A program made the translations under genes and the position numbers. Below, in pieces: positions 46,079 to 57,794 of a stretch of DNA of 64,000 nucleotides; the first letter of the stretch is position 1, and every line of letters starts with the position of its first letter. This DNA comes from Dichetophora obliterata (Eukaryota; Arthropoda; Insecta; Diptera; Sciomyzidae). The stretch covers positions 99,187,349 through 99,251,348 of the forward strand of contig OY986438.1 of assembly GCA_963920525.1 (NCBI GenBank), in the 5' to 3' direction. The notes under the pieces were generated by a model. It ran no database searches and had not been told where the DNA came from. It saw nothing but the letters and a program-made list of their open reading frames with translations.

Positions 46079-46336
46079 AAAGGCTTAACTAGCGTACTCT
46101 ATCGACACCTGGTTAGGACGAAGATCCTAGATCCCTGGCAGTATGTACCTCATGTGGAAAGTCCACTTAAAAAGGGCTTATTTAATGAACCGGAGGAAAA
46201 ACATTTCTTATTAACTGAAAGGATCCACAGATGCCTACAGTATGTACCTAATATAGAAGCTCTAGATTATTTTTTGGCATCTCGCGACCTCCTAAAAACA
46301 GTGCTCATGGCTCATGCCAGAGTTTTCCCTTTTTGA
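46079..46336 (+). CDS. Possible coding fragment, unrecognised
   Basis: An open frame of about 85 codons runs to the TGA at 46334-46336. Unlike most open frames here, its predicted sequence is not low-complexity. It contains two related blocks, LDPWQYVPHVESPL and HRCLQYVPNIEALD, spaced 33 residues apart, then DYFLASRDLLKTVLMAHARV. No clear start codon is present: the frame is open upstream from a TAA near 46076. There is no signal peptide or membrane segment. It could be an exon, a decayed gene or part of an unknown transposon. I do not recognise the family and assign no function. Confidence 0.25.
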   Translation, partial: KGLTSVLYRHLVRTKILDPWQYVPHVESPLKKGLFNEPEEKHFLLTERIHRCLQYVPNIEALDYFLASRDLLKTVLMAHARVFPF

Positions 46337-46339
46337 AAT

Positions 46340-47530
46340 TTCAGTTTTGTTGCATTTTGTTGCAGTGGGACGGGTTAGCATTCTATAATATTATCAGAAT
46401 AATTCAGAAGTATTCGCTTCTTCCCCAAAACGATGCATGTTAAGTTGACTAGGGAATGAAAGTAAACTATATTGAGGATGTAATTACTTTTTTACATTAT
46501 CTTCTTTGTTGTTGCATTGGCAGTCTAGGCTACTGGACCAAAGTCGCATAATTTTTTCCATACGCTATGCTATCAAATTAACCGAAGTAATTTCCTTTAC
46601 TGCTGGACTAGGGTGCAATTTTAGTTTACAAAACAAAGATTTTATTCAGGGATTTATATCAAGGATTAAACATGCAATTTAAAAGATTTTAAAATTTTTT
46701 CTGAATGAATGGCATTATATATAGGAAAAAATGGATTTGTTAGAGTATTATTTTCTGTATCATGGATTTGAATAATTTTTGAGCTTGCTAAATCTTTTCT
46801 TTCGCAAGAATTGCATAAACACTGCGTTAACTCTACCTTAAATGCATTTACATCATAATTTTCGTAAACAATCAGCAAACTAAAGCTAAAAAAAATAAAA
46901 AAAATGTATCTGCAAAGATAATTCTCCCAACTTTACTTAAAGAAACAATGCCTCGACCATATATTTCTATTTATTCACAGTGTTTCCGCGCCTGATTTTC
47001 ATTGAACAAAAGTAGTACAAATAAAAAATGTTTCTTAAGAACTGGATTGACTTCTAAGTAAGTTTGAAAAAAGAATATTTCTTTTTGATTACTTTTCAGT
47101 TTTTAATGTAAAAAATATGCTTAACTTGAGAGCTGGAAACAGGCTAGTTTACTGTAAAACTTGTTAGGTTACAATTACACAGTAGTCTGACCGCGAAAGT
47201 TGTTGAGTAACAATTTTTACACTATTTCTACTGTAATACTACACTATTTCTACTGTAATGCAACACAAGTTAGTTGGCGTTGTGGATGAAATTTGCCTCG
47301 AGTATTCCTCGAGAAAACCGTGGGATTTTAAAGCTGCCTGATGTTGGAAAGAAACGCACTTAGTTTCTCAAAACAATTTTATTGTTTGTTCAAATTTGTC
47401 CAAATTCATACGTACAGTTAAAATTCCTATTTTAAGTATTAGATTTTTATAAATTATAGTTGAATACTTCATATGAATAATACATACTTTGTGGTATAGA
47501 AACCAGAATAAAATTAGATAGCAATTACGC
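46340..47530. other. Non-coding DNA with TAACAATTTTTAC repeats at 47145-47260
   Basis: AGCTCTCAAGT-type sequence near 44118 appears inverted near 47123 (AACTTGAGAGCTGGAAACAGG). These two positions may be the ends of an old element of about 3 kb, now filled with younger insertions. No duplication could be read. Confidence 0.35.
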
Positions 47531-47532
47531 AC

Positions 47533-47642
47533 GTCAAGCAAACGAGATTTCGATAAAAAGAGCGATCCAGAGGAAGTCTTGTACTTTTATTCAATGCTTT
47601 ACTTCCGCCAACCATTTTTGCCCGTCATCTCGTTTGCTTGAC
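47533..47642. repeat. Small hairpin element with GTCAAGCAAACGAGAT ends
   Basis: GTCAAGCAAACGAGAT (47533-47548) has its exact inverse at 47627-47642. The 110-bp segment may be a tiny MITE; no target duplication was found. Confidence 0.5.
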
Positions 47643-49220
47643 ATTCGAAAAGCGTGAAGTGAAATTATTGAAAATTGTATAAGATTAAATAATTACAAAT
47701 GTGTTGATTTTGAGCAGTGGCGGTAACAACAAACAAGAAATCATACATTTTTTTCAAAAAGAATTGGGTTGGATACTAGTTTTATATCATACCCCATAAC
47801 ACTTTTTTGCTATTTATTTACTTTAGAAATTTTTAGAACATATTTGGAATTATGTGAAAAAACATGTTCGATGAAAAAATATTAGCTGCCAACTTTAACT
47901 GTCCGAAACGTTAAAATTTACTGTCACAATTGTTAAGTTACAATTTTTGCTCGATAATTTTAAACGAAAAAATAGTAAGTCTGCGGACAAAGTAAACGCT
48001 GATGCGAGTAGGCAGGCAGGCAGGTTTGCTTACTTGTCCCAATACGAGAAAACTCGCTTCATACGATTTCATATAAACCTGCTCGAAGTGTGCAGAGTGG
48101 ATGCAGGCAGGTCAGATCAGATCAGATCAGGTTGTTGCGAGAAACCTGCGCCAGCCTGGTTCTGAATTTGTTCTTTTTGTGTAGCTTTTTGTAATTTTTC
48201 AAGGAAACTGAGTTTTTTTTATTATCTTTAGAATACATGACCAATTACAACAAAAACATTCAACAACAACGCGTTGAACGAAACAAACATCAACAGCAGC
48301 GACCGCGCATATGTTTATGTGTGTGTGAGGGCTGTTTTTGGTGGGTATTGACAAATTTAGTTAACGTCGATTAAGATTGTGCATAAGTTGTGCAAGCGAA
48401 AATGATAGATTGATCGAATGGGCAATTGTTGGGCATGTACGAAACAAAAGAAATACATATAAAACATAGCTCAAGGCTATGCTTTAAGCATTATTGTTGT
48501 TATTGGTTAAGATTTTGCATTTTTGGATTTTTGAGAATTTTTTTCGTAAAGTACTCAAACTTGACATTTTCTAAAGGGTACTCTTCTAATAAAAAATGCC
48601 ATAACGACCAAGTTATTCAAATTAATGACACAATTTTTTGTATTTGTATTAAGTGTTGTTTTAAGAAATTGTTTAACAAAATTTTATTGCAATTTTTTAA
48701 AATTTGGATTCTTACTAATTTTATATTACAACAAGAAAGAAAATATAATCTTTTCGAAAATATTACAACTCTGGTAATTTTCATCCGTTTTTTCTCACCG
48801 ATGACACGTTGTACAGGTATTTGAATCTTCTATTGATTAAAAGCACAGAATTATTTAATCAGTTTATTATTCAATACACATTTTAATGACGAAACACCTC
48901 ATTTTCGCCCTTTATACCAATTCAATAAGATTAAATCGCAATGAGCCTTACTTTATCGGTGTCCGATTTGGATAAAATTTCTGGAAAGTTATCTTATCGG
49001 CCAATGGAACATTTCTAGTCACCGAAGAAAACGCTAATTTTAGTTTGAAATTCTCAGTGCAATTCTATAGTGGTACAACATATCGCACACTCTCTTCAAA
49101 AGAGTCACAACTCAAAATGTTTACATATATACTTTTTCATGTAAGACTATTTGTGATCATATACATCGGCTATCTTAATTTTGTACACATATTCTTACTT
49201 ACTTACTTACTTAGTTGGCG

Positions 49221-51404
49221 CTACAACCGTATGTCGGTCTTGGCCTCATCTAAGAATTTGCGCCAGCCATTTCTGTCTTTCGCTTGCTGGCGCCAGTTGG
49301 AAATTCCAAGCTTCGTCAGGTTGTCCTCCACTTGGTCTTTCCAACGAAGATGCGGTCGTCCTCTTCTGCGTTGACCGCCGCTGGGTACCGAATCGAATGT
49401 TTTCTTCACTGGAGCATCGTCTTTCATGCGCTGAACATGACCAAGCCAGCGAAGCCGCTCGATTTTAATGCGCTTGACTATGTCGATGTCAGCGTACAGC
49501 TCATACAGTTCAACATTCCACCGTATTCGGTACTCGCCATTGACGCAGATTGGTCCATAGATCTTACGAAGAATCTTTCTCTCGAATGCTCCTAAAGTCT
49601 TTTCATCTAAACTGCTCAGCGTCCAGGTTTGTGATGCGTAAAGTAGGACGGGCATGATGAGCGATTTATAGAGCGTGAATTTCGTTCGTCGAGAGAGGGC
49701 TCTGCTTCTCAATTGCCTACTGAGCCCAAAGTAACACCTGTTGGCAAGAGTTATTCTTCGTTTGATCTCAATGCTGATGTCGTTGGTTGAATTAATGCTG
49801 GATCCCAGATAAACGAAGTTCTTCACAACCTCGAATGAGGTATTGTCAACGGTAACGTGGGTTCCAAGACGCTGGGACTGTTTGTTTGTTGACACTAAGG
49901 GTGCGTTTATAGTGACAGCTGGTTGCTGGGCCGGAACGAGCTGGAAACGCGTCCTACCAAAAGCAGCTGGAAGTGCGTATAGTGCGCGCTTGTCTCTGGT
50001 GACTTGTTTCAGCTGGTTTTTGACTATTTTGGGTTTGTTTGTATATATCCGTTTTTTTTTGTTTATTTTTGTAACCGAAGCATTAAAAAAGCCACATGAT
50101 TTCGTTCATTAATTTTGCTTTCCTCAAACCAACAAGTGCAGAGACGAAAATGCGAAAAACACTGCTGAAACGCGCTTCCTGCAACTGCAAGTCGTTTCAA
50201 GTCACTTGAGGTGCCAGCTTGTTTCGACTTTTTTCGCAAGTGTTTTCTGCTGGTTTTTGTTGCCTTCTTGTTGTGTTTTTATTTCAAAATTTTTTTAAAC
50301 AAAAAGAAGATCGTAGAAAGAACGCACTTTTTTAACTTTTTTCTTTAGGTTTTGTTTTTGTTGTATTACTTTTGATATTGCAACAAAGCAATACAAAACT
50401 AATCCAAACAATGTTGTTATATCTTGTTGCTGCTATTTTTGTTTGTTTACTTATGTGCTTAAAATCAAATGGAAAGGAAGAGCGCACATAAGAAAATTTG
50501 ATAATCTTCGATTCTCTGTTTTAGATGAAACGCACTTGCAGCCGCTAATCGTTAAGCTTTTTTCACTATTTCTCTTTTTGTTTTCTGTGTGCAACAGTTG
50601 ATAGAAATTTATCTTCGTTGCTTCTTTAAAGTGCTGTTTCTGTGTGTATTTTTTGCGGTCAAGAAAATACAGCATAACAACTGAGCGCAATTTCGTGTTC
50701 TTGTATGCTTATTACTTTTCTTGTTGGTCTTCTTTGTTGCTTTTGTGTGGTTCTTTGTTTTTTTGAATGAATGAATTCAAGGAAATACAGAATCGATCGC
50801 GACGCTGGCAGTCAAGTGTGCTGCAATTTGTTTTTTCGTATATCAATATTTTTCCGAGGAATTTAGTTTGCTACCGCCAACGTTGCCAACGTTGCCAACT
50901 TTGTGGGAAAAATCCCTTTTCATTCGTTTGTTCATTTTACACACTTGCTTTTGTGCACAAGAAAAACAAAGAAACGACGAAGAAAAGGAGCAACAGCAAA
51001 AACAAAAAAAAAAAATTGTTTTCCTTGTTTCTTTTTCCATTTCATGTTATTTAACGAAAGTAATAAGCAAGTAACGTGTAAAATGAATCAAAACACAAGC
51101 AAACCGTGCGAGCGAGCGAGAAAGCAACAATCGGGAAGATGGAAACCAGCGCACAAGTTACTTGAAGTTGCAAGCTCGGCTGGTACTATACGCACTTTGA
51201 GCTTGTTTCATATGATTGTATGTGCAGCGTTTTCCAGCTTTCCTTCTCGGTTCGGTCCGGTCCAGCAACAAGTCGCCACTATAAATGCGCCCTAAGTATT
51301 TCGTCTTATCTGCATTCACTGACAGACCCATTCGACTTGACTCTCTTTCTAATCTGGAAAATGCTGCACTGACTTCGCGCGTATTATGGCCAATGATATC
51401 TATC
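49221..51404 (-). pseudogene. LINE reverse-transcriptase C-terminal part, interrupted
   Basis: Two coding pieces belong together. The 5' piece (51404 to about 51293) reads DIIGHNTREVSAAFSRLER and continues to NADKTKYL. The 3' piece (49898-49221) reads from VSTNKQSQRLG to a stop at 49221. Typical C-terminal blocks of endonuclease/RT elements are visible: FVYLGSSIN, RCYFGLSRQLRSR, LYASQTW, FERKILRKIYGP, RLRWLGHVQRM and RRRGRPHLRW. The frame is uninterrupted once the insert and one TAA copy are set aside, so the RT fragment was intact when the DNA element landed. It lacks the catalytic half and cannot be active. The clade is not assigned; RTE-like is possible given the short-repeat tail. Confidence 0.85.
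49899..51292. mobile_element. 1.4-kb non-autonomous element, copy 2 (complete)
   Basis: Left end GGGTGCGTTTATAGTGACAG, right end the inverse of GGGCGCATTTATAGTGGCGA, with TAA at 49896-49898 and 51293-51295. Inverted similarity continues for over 100 bp with gaps (TTGCTGGGCCGGAACGAGC versus TTGCTGGACCGGACCGAAC). It is closely related to copy 1 at 10548-11992. The short frames inside have no transposase motifs. Confidence 0.9.
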
Positions 51405-51628
51405 TACACATATTCTTAGTCTTTAATTAAAAAAAAATAATTTTGTCTCTTTTTTTTAATGGAGTCCCTTGAAGAAAAAAATTGTGTTTTGCTATTAATG
51501 GAAATGAAATTTTTTGAGTTGTAGCTCTTTTGAAGAGAGTGCTATTTATGTACAGAAAATAAAAATTGTTCATAAACGCCATTAGCGGAGGATGCAAAAT
51601 AGAAAGCAATAGGGGAAAAATAAATAAC

Positions 51629-52589
51629 AAACTTTTGGCACAATTACAATTTCCATGGCCCCGAGATCTGAATATGCAGTTTTGAAGAGCTCATTGAGAA
51701 AATAAGATTTACTGAAGGATTTATCGATGTATATATATAAGGGCGGGTCAATTTGTATGGACGAATTTTTTGGAGGTCTGGCTCAGCGAAATTCGTAAAA
51801 TACATGTAATTTCAAGACTTTTTCTCCACTACAGCATATACAAATTCTGAAAAAAAGCTGTGCGGACTTTCGTAAATAGATTTTGTTCTCAATTATAAAA
51901 TATGAATGTATGAATGTATGTGTATGAATCTATTTACGAAAGTCCGCACAGCTTTTTTTCAGAATTTGTATATGCTGTAGTGGAGAAAAAGTCTTGAAAT
52001 TACATGTATTTTACGAATTTCGCTGAGCCAGAATTTGACCCGCCCTAATATATATATTAGTTATCGAGTTATCGATTTTTCAAAAAAAAATTTACTAAAA
52101 GAAGTCTTAATGTAAATTCGACTATATATATGCTAATATTTGACCGATCGGGATAATTTGGGTATCATTAAAAAAAAAATGCAATTTGTAAAAGGCAGAG
52201 CCACTTTTTTTATAAATATTATTAAAAATATTAATATGTACTTCAGAATACAACAAACAACTTTTGATAAAAGTATATCTGGCTCCTTTTATAGAAAAAG
52301 TACGTTTTGTAAAAGGCAGGACCATATTTTTTTTCGTTTAATATTAAAAACATTTTAAATATCTTTCGAATGACACCTAAATCATTCAGATCGGACAAAT
52401 ATTAGCAAAGATATAGCCGAATTTAAATATTGGTTCCATTGAGTAAACATTTTTTGAAAAATCGATATTTCGGTAACTAAACGACTTATCGATAAATCCT
52501 TCGGCGAATCTTATTTTCTCAAAGAGAACTTCAAAACTGCATACTCAAATCGAGGGGCCACGGAAATCGTAATCACCCCAAACTTTTTC
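51629..52589. mobile_element. Palindromic element, about 960 bp, with a nested hairpin
   Basis: The left arm (CAAACTTTTGGCACAATTAC near 51629, TATGCAGTTTTGAAG near 51674, GAAGGATTTATCGAT near 51715, then 52050-52180 after the insert) is repeated in inverse order at about 52350-52589. GCTAATATTTGACCGATC (52132) and its inverse near 52395 mark the inner arms. No coding capacity. The 305-bp hairpin at 51741-52045 interrupts the left arm. Confidence 0.75.
51741..52045. mobile_element. Near-perfect hairpin MITE, TAA-flanked
   Basis: Starts GGGCGGGTCAA and ends TTGACCCGCCC, with TAA at 51738-51740 and 52046-52048. From about 51778 the left arm matches the right arm for well over 100 bp with almost no difference; the right arm lacks about 24 bp near the terminus. 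The loop is about 50 bp, rich in ATGTATGAA. No coding capacity. Confidence 0.9.
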
Positions 52590-52707
52590 TCGCACTGATC
52601 TGATCTGACCTGCTCGCATTCACTCTGCACGGCTTATTTACTGAGCAGGTACCTGCCTGCGCCTGCCTGCCTGCCTGCTCGCATCAGCGTTTACTCTGTC
52701 CGCAGAC

Positions 52708-52935
52708 TAACTGTGCAACAACAATGGAATTCACGAAATATGTTGTTTTTTATATTAACGCCCGACTTAAAGTGTTCGAAACGTTCAGATTTACTGTTAA
52801 AATTGTTAAGTTACAATTTTTGATCGATAATTTCAAACGAAAAATAGTAACTGTTCAACAACAATTGTATTTTCAGTAAAGAGACCGCAAATATCGTTTG
52901 AATTTATCGACGAGATTTTTCGTATGTATGTAGGT
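52708..52935. repeat. Repeat pair carrying the empty insertion site
   Basis: TAAGTTACAATTTTTGATCG with the following AAAAATAGTAACTGTTCAAC (52809-52857) parallels the sequence on the two sides of the 4.7-kb element (47933-47978 and 52708 onward). It is a tandem neighbour without the insert. Confidence 0.65.
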
Positions 52936-53199
52936 ATGTTTTTTTTTATTTTTTTTATTTTATTTGCGAAGGGGAACCTTCAAAAGGCCCCACCGTGCAG
53001 GTGGGAGTGTACGGTTTTTACGCACTAAACCTGCATGATACCTCGCGGTATCATAACCTCCGCATTGAATCTTCGACCCTATAGAACCCCGCGGGACCGA
53101 CGTAAAGCATAACTTCGCGGGGCTTGGGAACAGCACTAGGCTGGAAACTGTTTGGCTACTGCCGGGATCTACTGTGGAATGGTCGTCGGGTCTACAACC

Positions 53200-56107
53200 T
53201 TTACCTCATCTGTCTTGCGCGCGCTCAACTCTTAGCAGCTCTTCGGTTATTTTTCTAGCCAGGGTGCTAACCATCGACCAGTTCTCTTCGCTCTTTAGCA
53301 GAATAGAAATCATATTTTACTGTGTTAACGTTTCGCCGAGACAGGCCGAAGCCTCAAGTCTGGCGTTATGGAACATGGGGCACACAAAAAGAACGTGCGC
53401 CGCGTCTTGCAGAGTGTTTCCTGTGCAATTAGTTCAGTAAGGATCGCTCGCGTGTTTATACTTGTGGAGGAATGCCGTGAAGCAACCATATCCGCTCAGT
53501 ATCTGTGTAAGGTAGAAGTTCACTGAGCCATGGCTTCTGCCATACCACTCGGTAAGGCTAGGGATGAGCTGGTACGTCCACCGACCCTTCTCTGAACTAT
53601 CCCAGCGGTCTTGCCATTTTAGCAAGCTTCTCTCTCTCTAGCGAGTTTTTTATTAGCTGTTGTGCTTTCGCTACTAGCTGTGAGTAGCGCTTCTTCCACG
53701 AGAAGGTCAGTAAGGATCGCGCTAGCTAGAACCAGTGCTGCATCTCCGGATACCGTTCTGAAGCTGCAGCAGACCCTGAGAGTGCCAAGTCTATAAACTG
53801 ACTACTCCGTGTCGGTAGGACTTAGTTTTCATCGCTGTGGACCATACAGTCGCACCATACATCATAGTAGATCGCACTACGTTGAGGAGCAGTGTTCGTC
53901 GTGCTTGTTTGGGGCCTCTTGTGTTCGGCATTATTCTATGTAGCGCCAGACATGCTTCGGATGCTTTCCTGTGTGCGTACTGCATATGTTGCTTAAATTA
54001 CAGTCTGAAATCGATCATTACACCGAGATATTCAATGAATGGCTTTGATTCAATTACTGTTCCACGAATACTGATGCTGGCGGTTTCTAGTTTTTTCCGA
54101 CTACTAATAAGTAACATATCAGTCTTATGTTCAGCTAGACTAAGTCCCGCTCTTCGCAGCCAATCGTAAATCATAGCGATAGCTACACTACTGAGGGCCT
54201 CAACTTCTTCACGGTGTTTTGCTGTCGCCACAACTGCAAGGTCGTCGGCAAAGCCAACATTCTTGACGTCTGCTGGCACCTCAAGCCTGAGAACCCATCG
54301 TACATGACGTTCCATAGCACGGGGCCAAGAACCGACCCCTGTGGGACTCCACCGAAGACATTGTACGTCTTCGTGCCTTCTTCTGTGTCGTAGAGCAGGA
54401 CTCTTTCACTGAAATAGTGTGACACGATCTTCGTGAGGTATCGTGGTACTCCAAAGTTCCTGAGGGCTGTCATAATCAGACTCCAGTTAGCTGAGTTGAA
54501 AGCGTTTTTTACGTCGAGTGTTGCCATCAAACAGTGCTGCTTTGCTCCCCTCACTCCCTCAATTGCTTCCTGCGCGGTGCTCGTAACTAGCTTAATAGCA
54601 TCCGTCGTTGATTGGGCCTTTCGAAACTCAAATTGTCGAGCGGAAAGTCCTCCTCCGGCTTGGATCGCGTTTTCCAGGCGGTTGCACTTTGCCTATTGCG
54701 TCCGTGGAGCCACTGCCTTTCGGTATGAGCACTCACTTCTGGGTTTTCGACTGTGTTGGGAAAATGCCCTCTAGAAGGCACGCGTTGAAAAGCTGGGCGA
54801 ACTGATGCGACATAATTGCAATCTTTAGTGCGCGGTTCGGAATACCATCAGGACCTGGCGCCTTGTAGTTTTTTATGTTTTTTACTACGCTAGCAATCTC
54901 TTCTATGGTTTCAGCCAATATGGTCCGTAACTCGATGTGTTCCTCGACCGGCTGGGAAGCTGGTTGCTGTGGGTAGAGTGTTCTAACTATAACACTTAGC
55001 GGGTCCGTAGGTGCTGGTCGCCTGAACGACTTCAGTTTTTTCATAACTAATCTGTATGCAGTACCCCATGGATTGGTTTCTGCCTCATCACACATCTGTA
55101 GGAAGTATTGGCGCTTACTCGTACGGATTGCTTTCTTCAGGCCTTTTTCGAGCATTCGATATGTTTCGCGGAGTTCGTTGAAGCTATATGAACCTCTTGA
55201 ACGGTAGTACATCCTTCTTGCTTCAAGGCATTTCCTGCGTGCTTCAGCAATTTCCGCCGTCTACCAGTAGACCGGGTCTTGCTTGCGCTTGCTCGACCGC
55301 CTCGAGATCATCCCTGCATCGCAAGCTTTTCTTGTTTGGTCCAGGGTCTGCCTTGCCATATCATTTGGCGTTCCAGACAGATGCATATCGGCCATTACTA
55401 CTTTCAAAATATCTTCGTCTAGTGTTTCGACTCTGTACGAATATTTATTTCCCATATTTATGCTGTGTCGGCTACGTGGTCGACCATCGAGCTTATAAAT
55501 GATAGCTTGGTGGTCGCTGTGTGTGTACAACACGCCACTCTGCTTGCCTACTTAACTCGCTGCTGGCGAAAGTCAGGTATGATGGAGCTTCCGCCTGCAC
55601 AGCTGAATGTTGCTTGGGATCCATTATTGAGCAGCACCACGTCTAGTAGCGCAAACGCTTCAAGGAGAATAAAGCCACGTTGGTTTGTTTTTTGACTTTC
55701 CCAGTCAACTGCCCACGCGTTAAAGTCACCAGCGATAAGGAGTGGTTTCAGGCCTCTCGTTTCGCTGACTATCGTGTCAAGAATCTCCGTGTATTCCTGG
55801 ATCGACAGACTTGGCGCTAGGTAGCAACTAACGACATTTATGCCATCTAATTCCGCGCGTACGAAACCGTTTGCACGTGTATGAAGCCTTAGATAGCAGG
55901 AGCCCTTCCACAAGACCATAGGGCGGCTTTCCCGGTAATGTCCGAGGCCCATGCTCCTACGGTTTTTTCGGCGAAAGGTTCACTCAATATAGCCAGGTCG
56001 ATGGCCTGGCCTCTGACGGTTTGCCCTAGGAGGTCCTGTGCTGCGCCACAATTGTTGAGGTTTAACTGCAGTACTCTTATCTGCGTCTCCGTTGAACGGA
56101 CTGGCAT
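53200..56107 (-). pseudogene. R1-clade LINE ORF2 (endonuclease and reverse transcriptase), frameshifted
   Basis: ORF2 would nick the target and copy the RNA there. From ATG at 56107 it reads VLQLNLNNCGAAQDLLGQTV and AIDLAILSEPF, the start of the apurinic-type endonuclease. After a frameshift near 55950 come LLIAGDFNAWAVDW and VLLNNGSQATFSC, then SDHQAIIYKLDGR near 55515. The region between endonuclease and RT has NYKAPGPDGIPNRALK (near 54850). The RT core has MATLDVKNAFNSANW (near 54520), GGVPQGSVLGPVLWNVMYD (near 54350) and catalytic FADD (near 54253). Further down are LLNVVRSTMMYGATVW (53890) and SGYGCFTAFLHKYKH (53480), followed by AAHVLFVCPMFHNARLE, a cysteine/histidine tail. At least six stops or frame changes inactivate it. 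Confidence 0.9.
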
Positions 56108-56108
56108 T

Positions 56109-57570
56109 TCAGACTTCCGGCGCGGTGGTTGGATTCTTGGCTTCTTTAGCTTTGCAAAGAAAGCAGCTCGCCTTTGCTTCGCAATCTTTGGCCTTATGGC
56201 CATCTCTACCGCATTTCATACAGCACCCACTCCGGTCTGTACTTTTGCAGCCTCTTGCGATGTGCCCAAAGTCAAGGTATCTGAAGCACCTGATTGGAGC
56301 TACCTTCTCGCGGACTCAGCAAATTACCCAGCCAACTTTGATTTCACTGATTTCTATCAGCTTCTTCGCCTGCAGAGCCGGTAGGCCTACGACTGCTGTT
56401 TGGGTGCCGGCGTACGCTTTGCGAAGTGACTTAACGTTAGCCACAATGGTGTCGCCAAGCACCTTCTTAATTGCTCTTCGCACCTCTTCGGATGTCGTCA
56501 CCTCGTCGAGATCCTTTATCTCTATTAGTGTCTCTTCCGTGAGCGCTTTTGTCTCGGAGTGACCGGCGAACACCGAGTCGAACTTCTCTTCCAACTGTTG
56601 GGTCGTTTGGGTGGTTGAACGCTTCAGTTAAATCAACACCTCACCCTTCTCTGTGCGTCTTACTCTAGAGACGTTTTCTCCGAACTTGTCGAGTGGCTTT
56701 TCCTGCTTTATCTTCAGGATGATGTCACTGTATGAAAGCTCGCCTACTTTCGCCACCACGATTGCCTCCGGTCTTACTAACTTTGGTGGTGGTTTTTTCC
56801 GTTTCTTCCGTTTTCTTGCCTTGCTGATCACCTTGGTCCAGGGCTTATCATTACGCTTCGACTGCGATGATTTTCGATCAGCGTGGGGGGCTTCTTCAGT
56901 GGAAGAGGAGTTGGGTGTGTCTCTCTCTCTTCTTTTTTGGTGGCGTAGCTCGAGAGCTTTGCTCGTTTGCCCTTTTTGAGGCTGCCTTCGACGCCTTTGA
57001 GAACAATGGATCTGTTTGGCAATCCTTATCGGTGCGAGGTGCCTGACTGAGCGGTTGTGGGTCCTCCGAGTTAGCATTTAGCTCTTTAGATCCTACTTCC
57101 TTTAATTCTCTCGCGAGGTCAGAGTACGCGAGTTTAGAGGGATTAATAAGCCTCTTTATCTCGTGGTGAACGTTCGTTGTACTCTCGACGTATTCTGCCA
57201 GACCATCAATGTAAAGCTTCAGTTTGCTCATGCTAGAACTGACAGGATCGTCAACTCTGGGGCTTGGTTTTACTTCCGAGGGTAATTTATCTTTACTTTC
57301 TTTCAGTTGCATCAGGGTCTTTGTGCCTCCGGGAGTGCCTTTAATAGGCGAACGCTGGATCTTTGAGCTCAATGTAAAAGGGCTCTCAGCTTTTTTGTTG
57401 CTCGTAGCTTTAACTGGTGCAGCGGCCGAGTGCGCCACCGTTGCAGTAGTGTTAGGGGATGAAATGTTGGTTAGGGTCTCCAGAATCCGTGCCCCTGCCG
57501 TGGTAGTGTTCACGGGTGAATTTCCACTATTGTGGTTGCCACCTGGAGTAATTTTGTTATTCTCCGACAT
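56109..57570 (-). pseudogene. R1-clade LINE ORF1 (nucleic-acid-binding protein), frameshifted
   Basis: This is the Gag-like ORF1 product that coats the element RNA. The start MSENNKITPGG lies at 57570. The frame holds about 224 residues, then shifts near 56950 to one reading KPWTKVISKARKRKKRKK and LVRPEAIVVAKVGELSYSDI. It shifts again near 56610 to EEKFDSVFAGHSETKALTEE, ending GWVIC before an in-frame TGA near 56326. Past that stop come the zinc knuckles. The first has lost a cysteine (CFRYLDFGHIARGC). The second is intact (CMKCGRDGHKAKDC). The third begins CFLCKAKEAKN. The stop TGA is at 56109-56111. Total length, about 485 codons, is normal for the clade. Confidence 0.85.
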
Positions 57571-57794
57571 TCCAAGTAAGTGATTTTGTTTTCAGGGATA
57601 TCTACCCCAATCCTTTTATACCTACGGACAGCTTTAGATACTGCCGACCGCTACAGTACAGAAGCAGACCAGGAAGCCGCCCAACGTGGGTTAGACGCGC
57701 CTGGATTTCCTAACTGGGGTCCGCGGGTTCGTTATGCCCGAAGGTCCTGAGGGACACAGAACCTCCCCTGCGGGTATGTATGTTTTTGGGTTGT

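Larger units (their letters stand above)
49198..51404 (-). mobile_element. 5'-truncated LINE with 14-bp target duplication, split by a DNA element
   Basis: TACACATATTCTTA is repeated exactly at 49184-49197 and 51405-51418. On the minus strand the element ends in short GTAA units (49198-49212), a simple-repeat tail. The 5' truncation lies just downstream of the RT catalytic box, since the first readable residues are DIIGHN. The coding sequence is interrupted by the 1394-bp element at 49899-51292. Confidence 0.9.
47979..52707. mobile_element. 4.7-kb TAA-flanked element with long inverted ends and nested insertions
   Basis: Begins GTCTGCGGACAAAGTAAACG and ends with the inverse of GTCTGCGGACAGAGTAAACG, with TAA at 47976-47978 and 52708-52710. 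The inverted similarity continues over roughly 130 bp or more (GATGCGAG, GGCAGGCAGG, GTGCAGAGTG, AGGTCAGATCAGATCAG). The neighbouring repeat at 52777-52850 shows the same target as AATAGTAACTG without the insertion. Inside are a LINE (49198-51404) and a palindrome (51629-52589). The unassigned part (48170-49180) has a 132-residue open frame at 48426-48824 with no motif I recognise, so no transposase is called. Confidence 0.8.
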
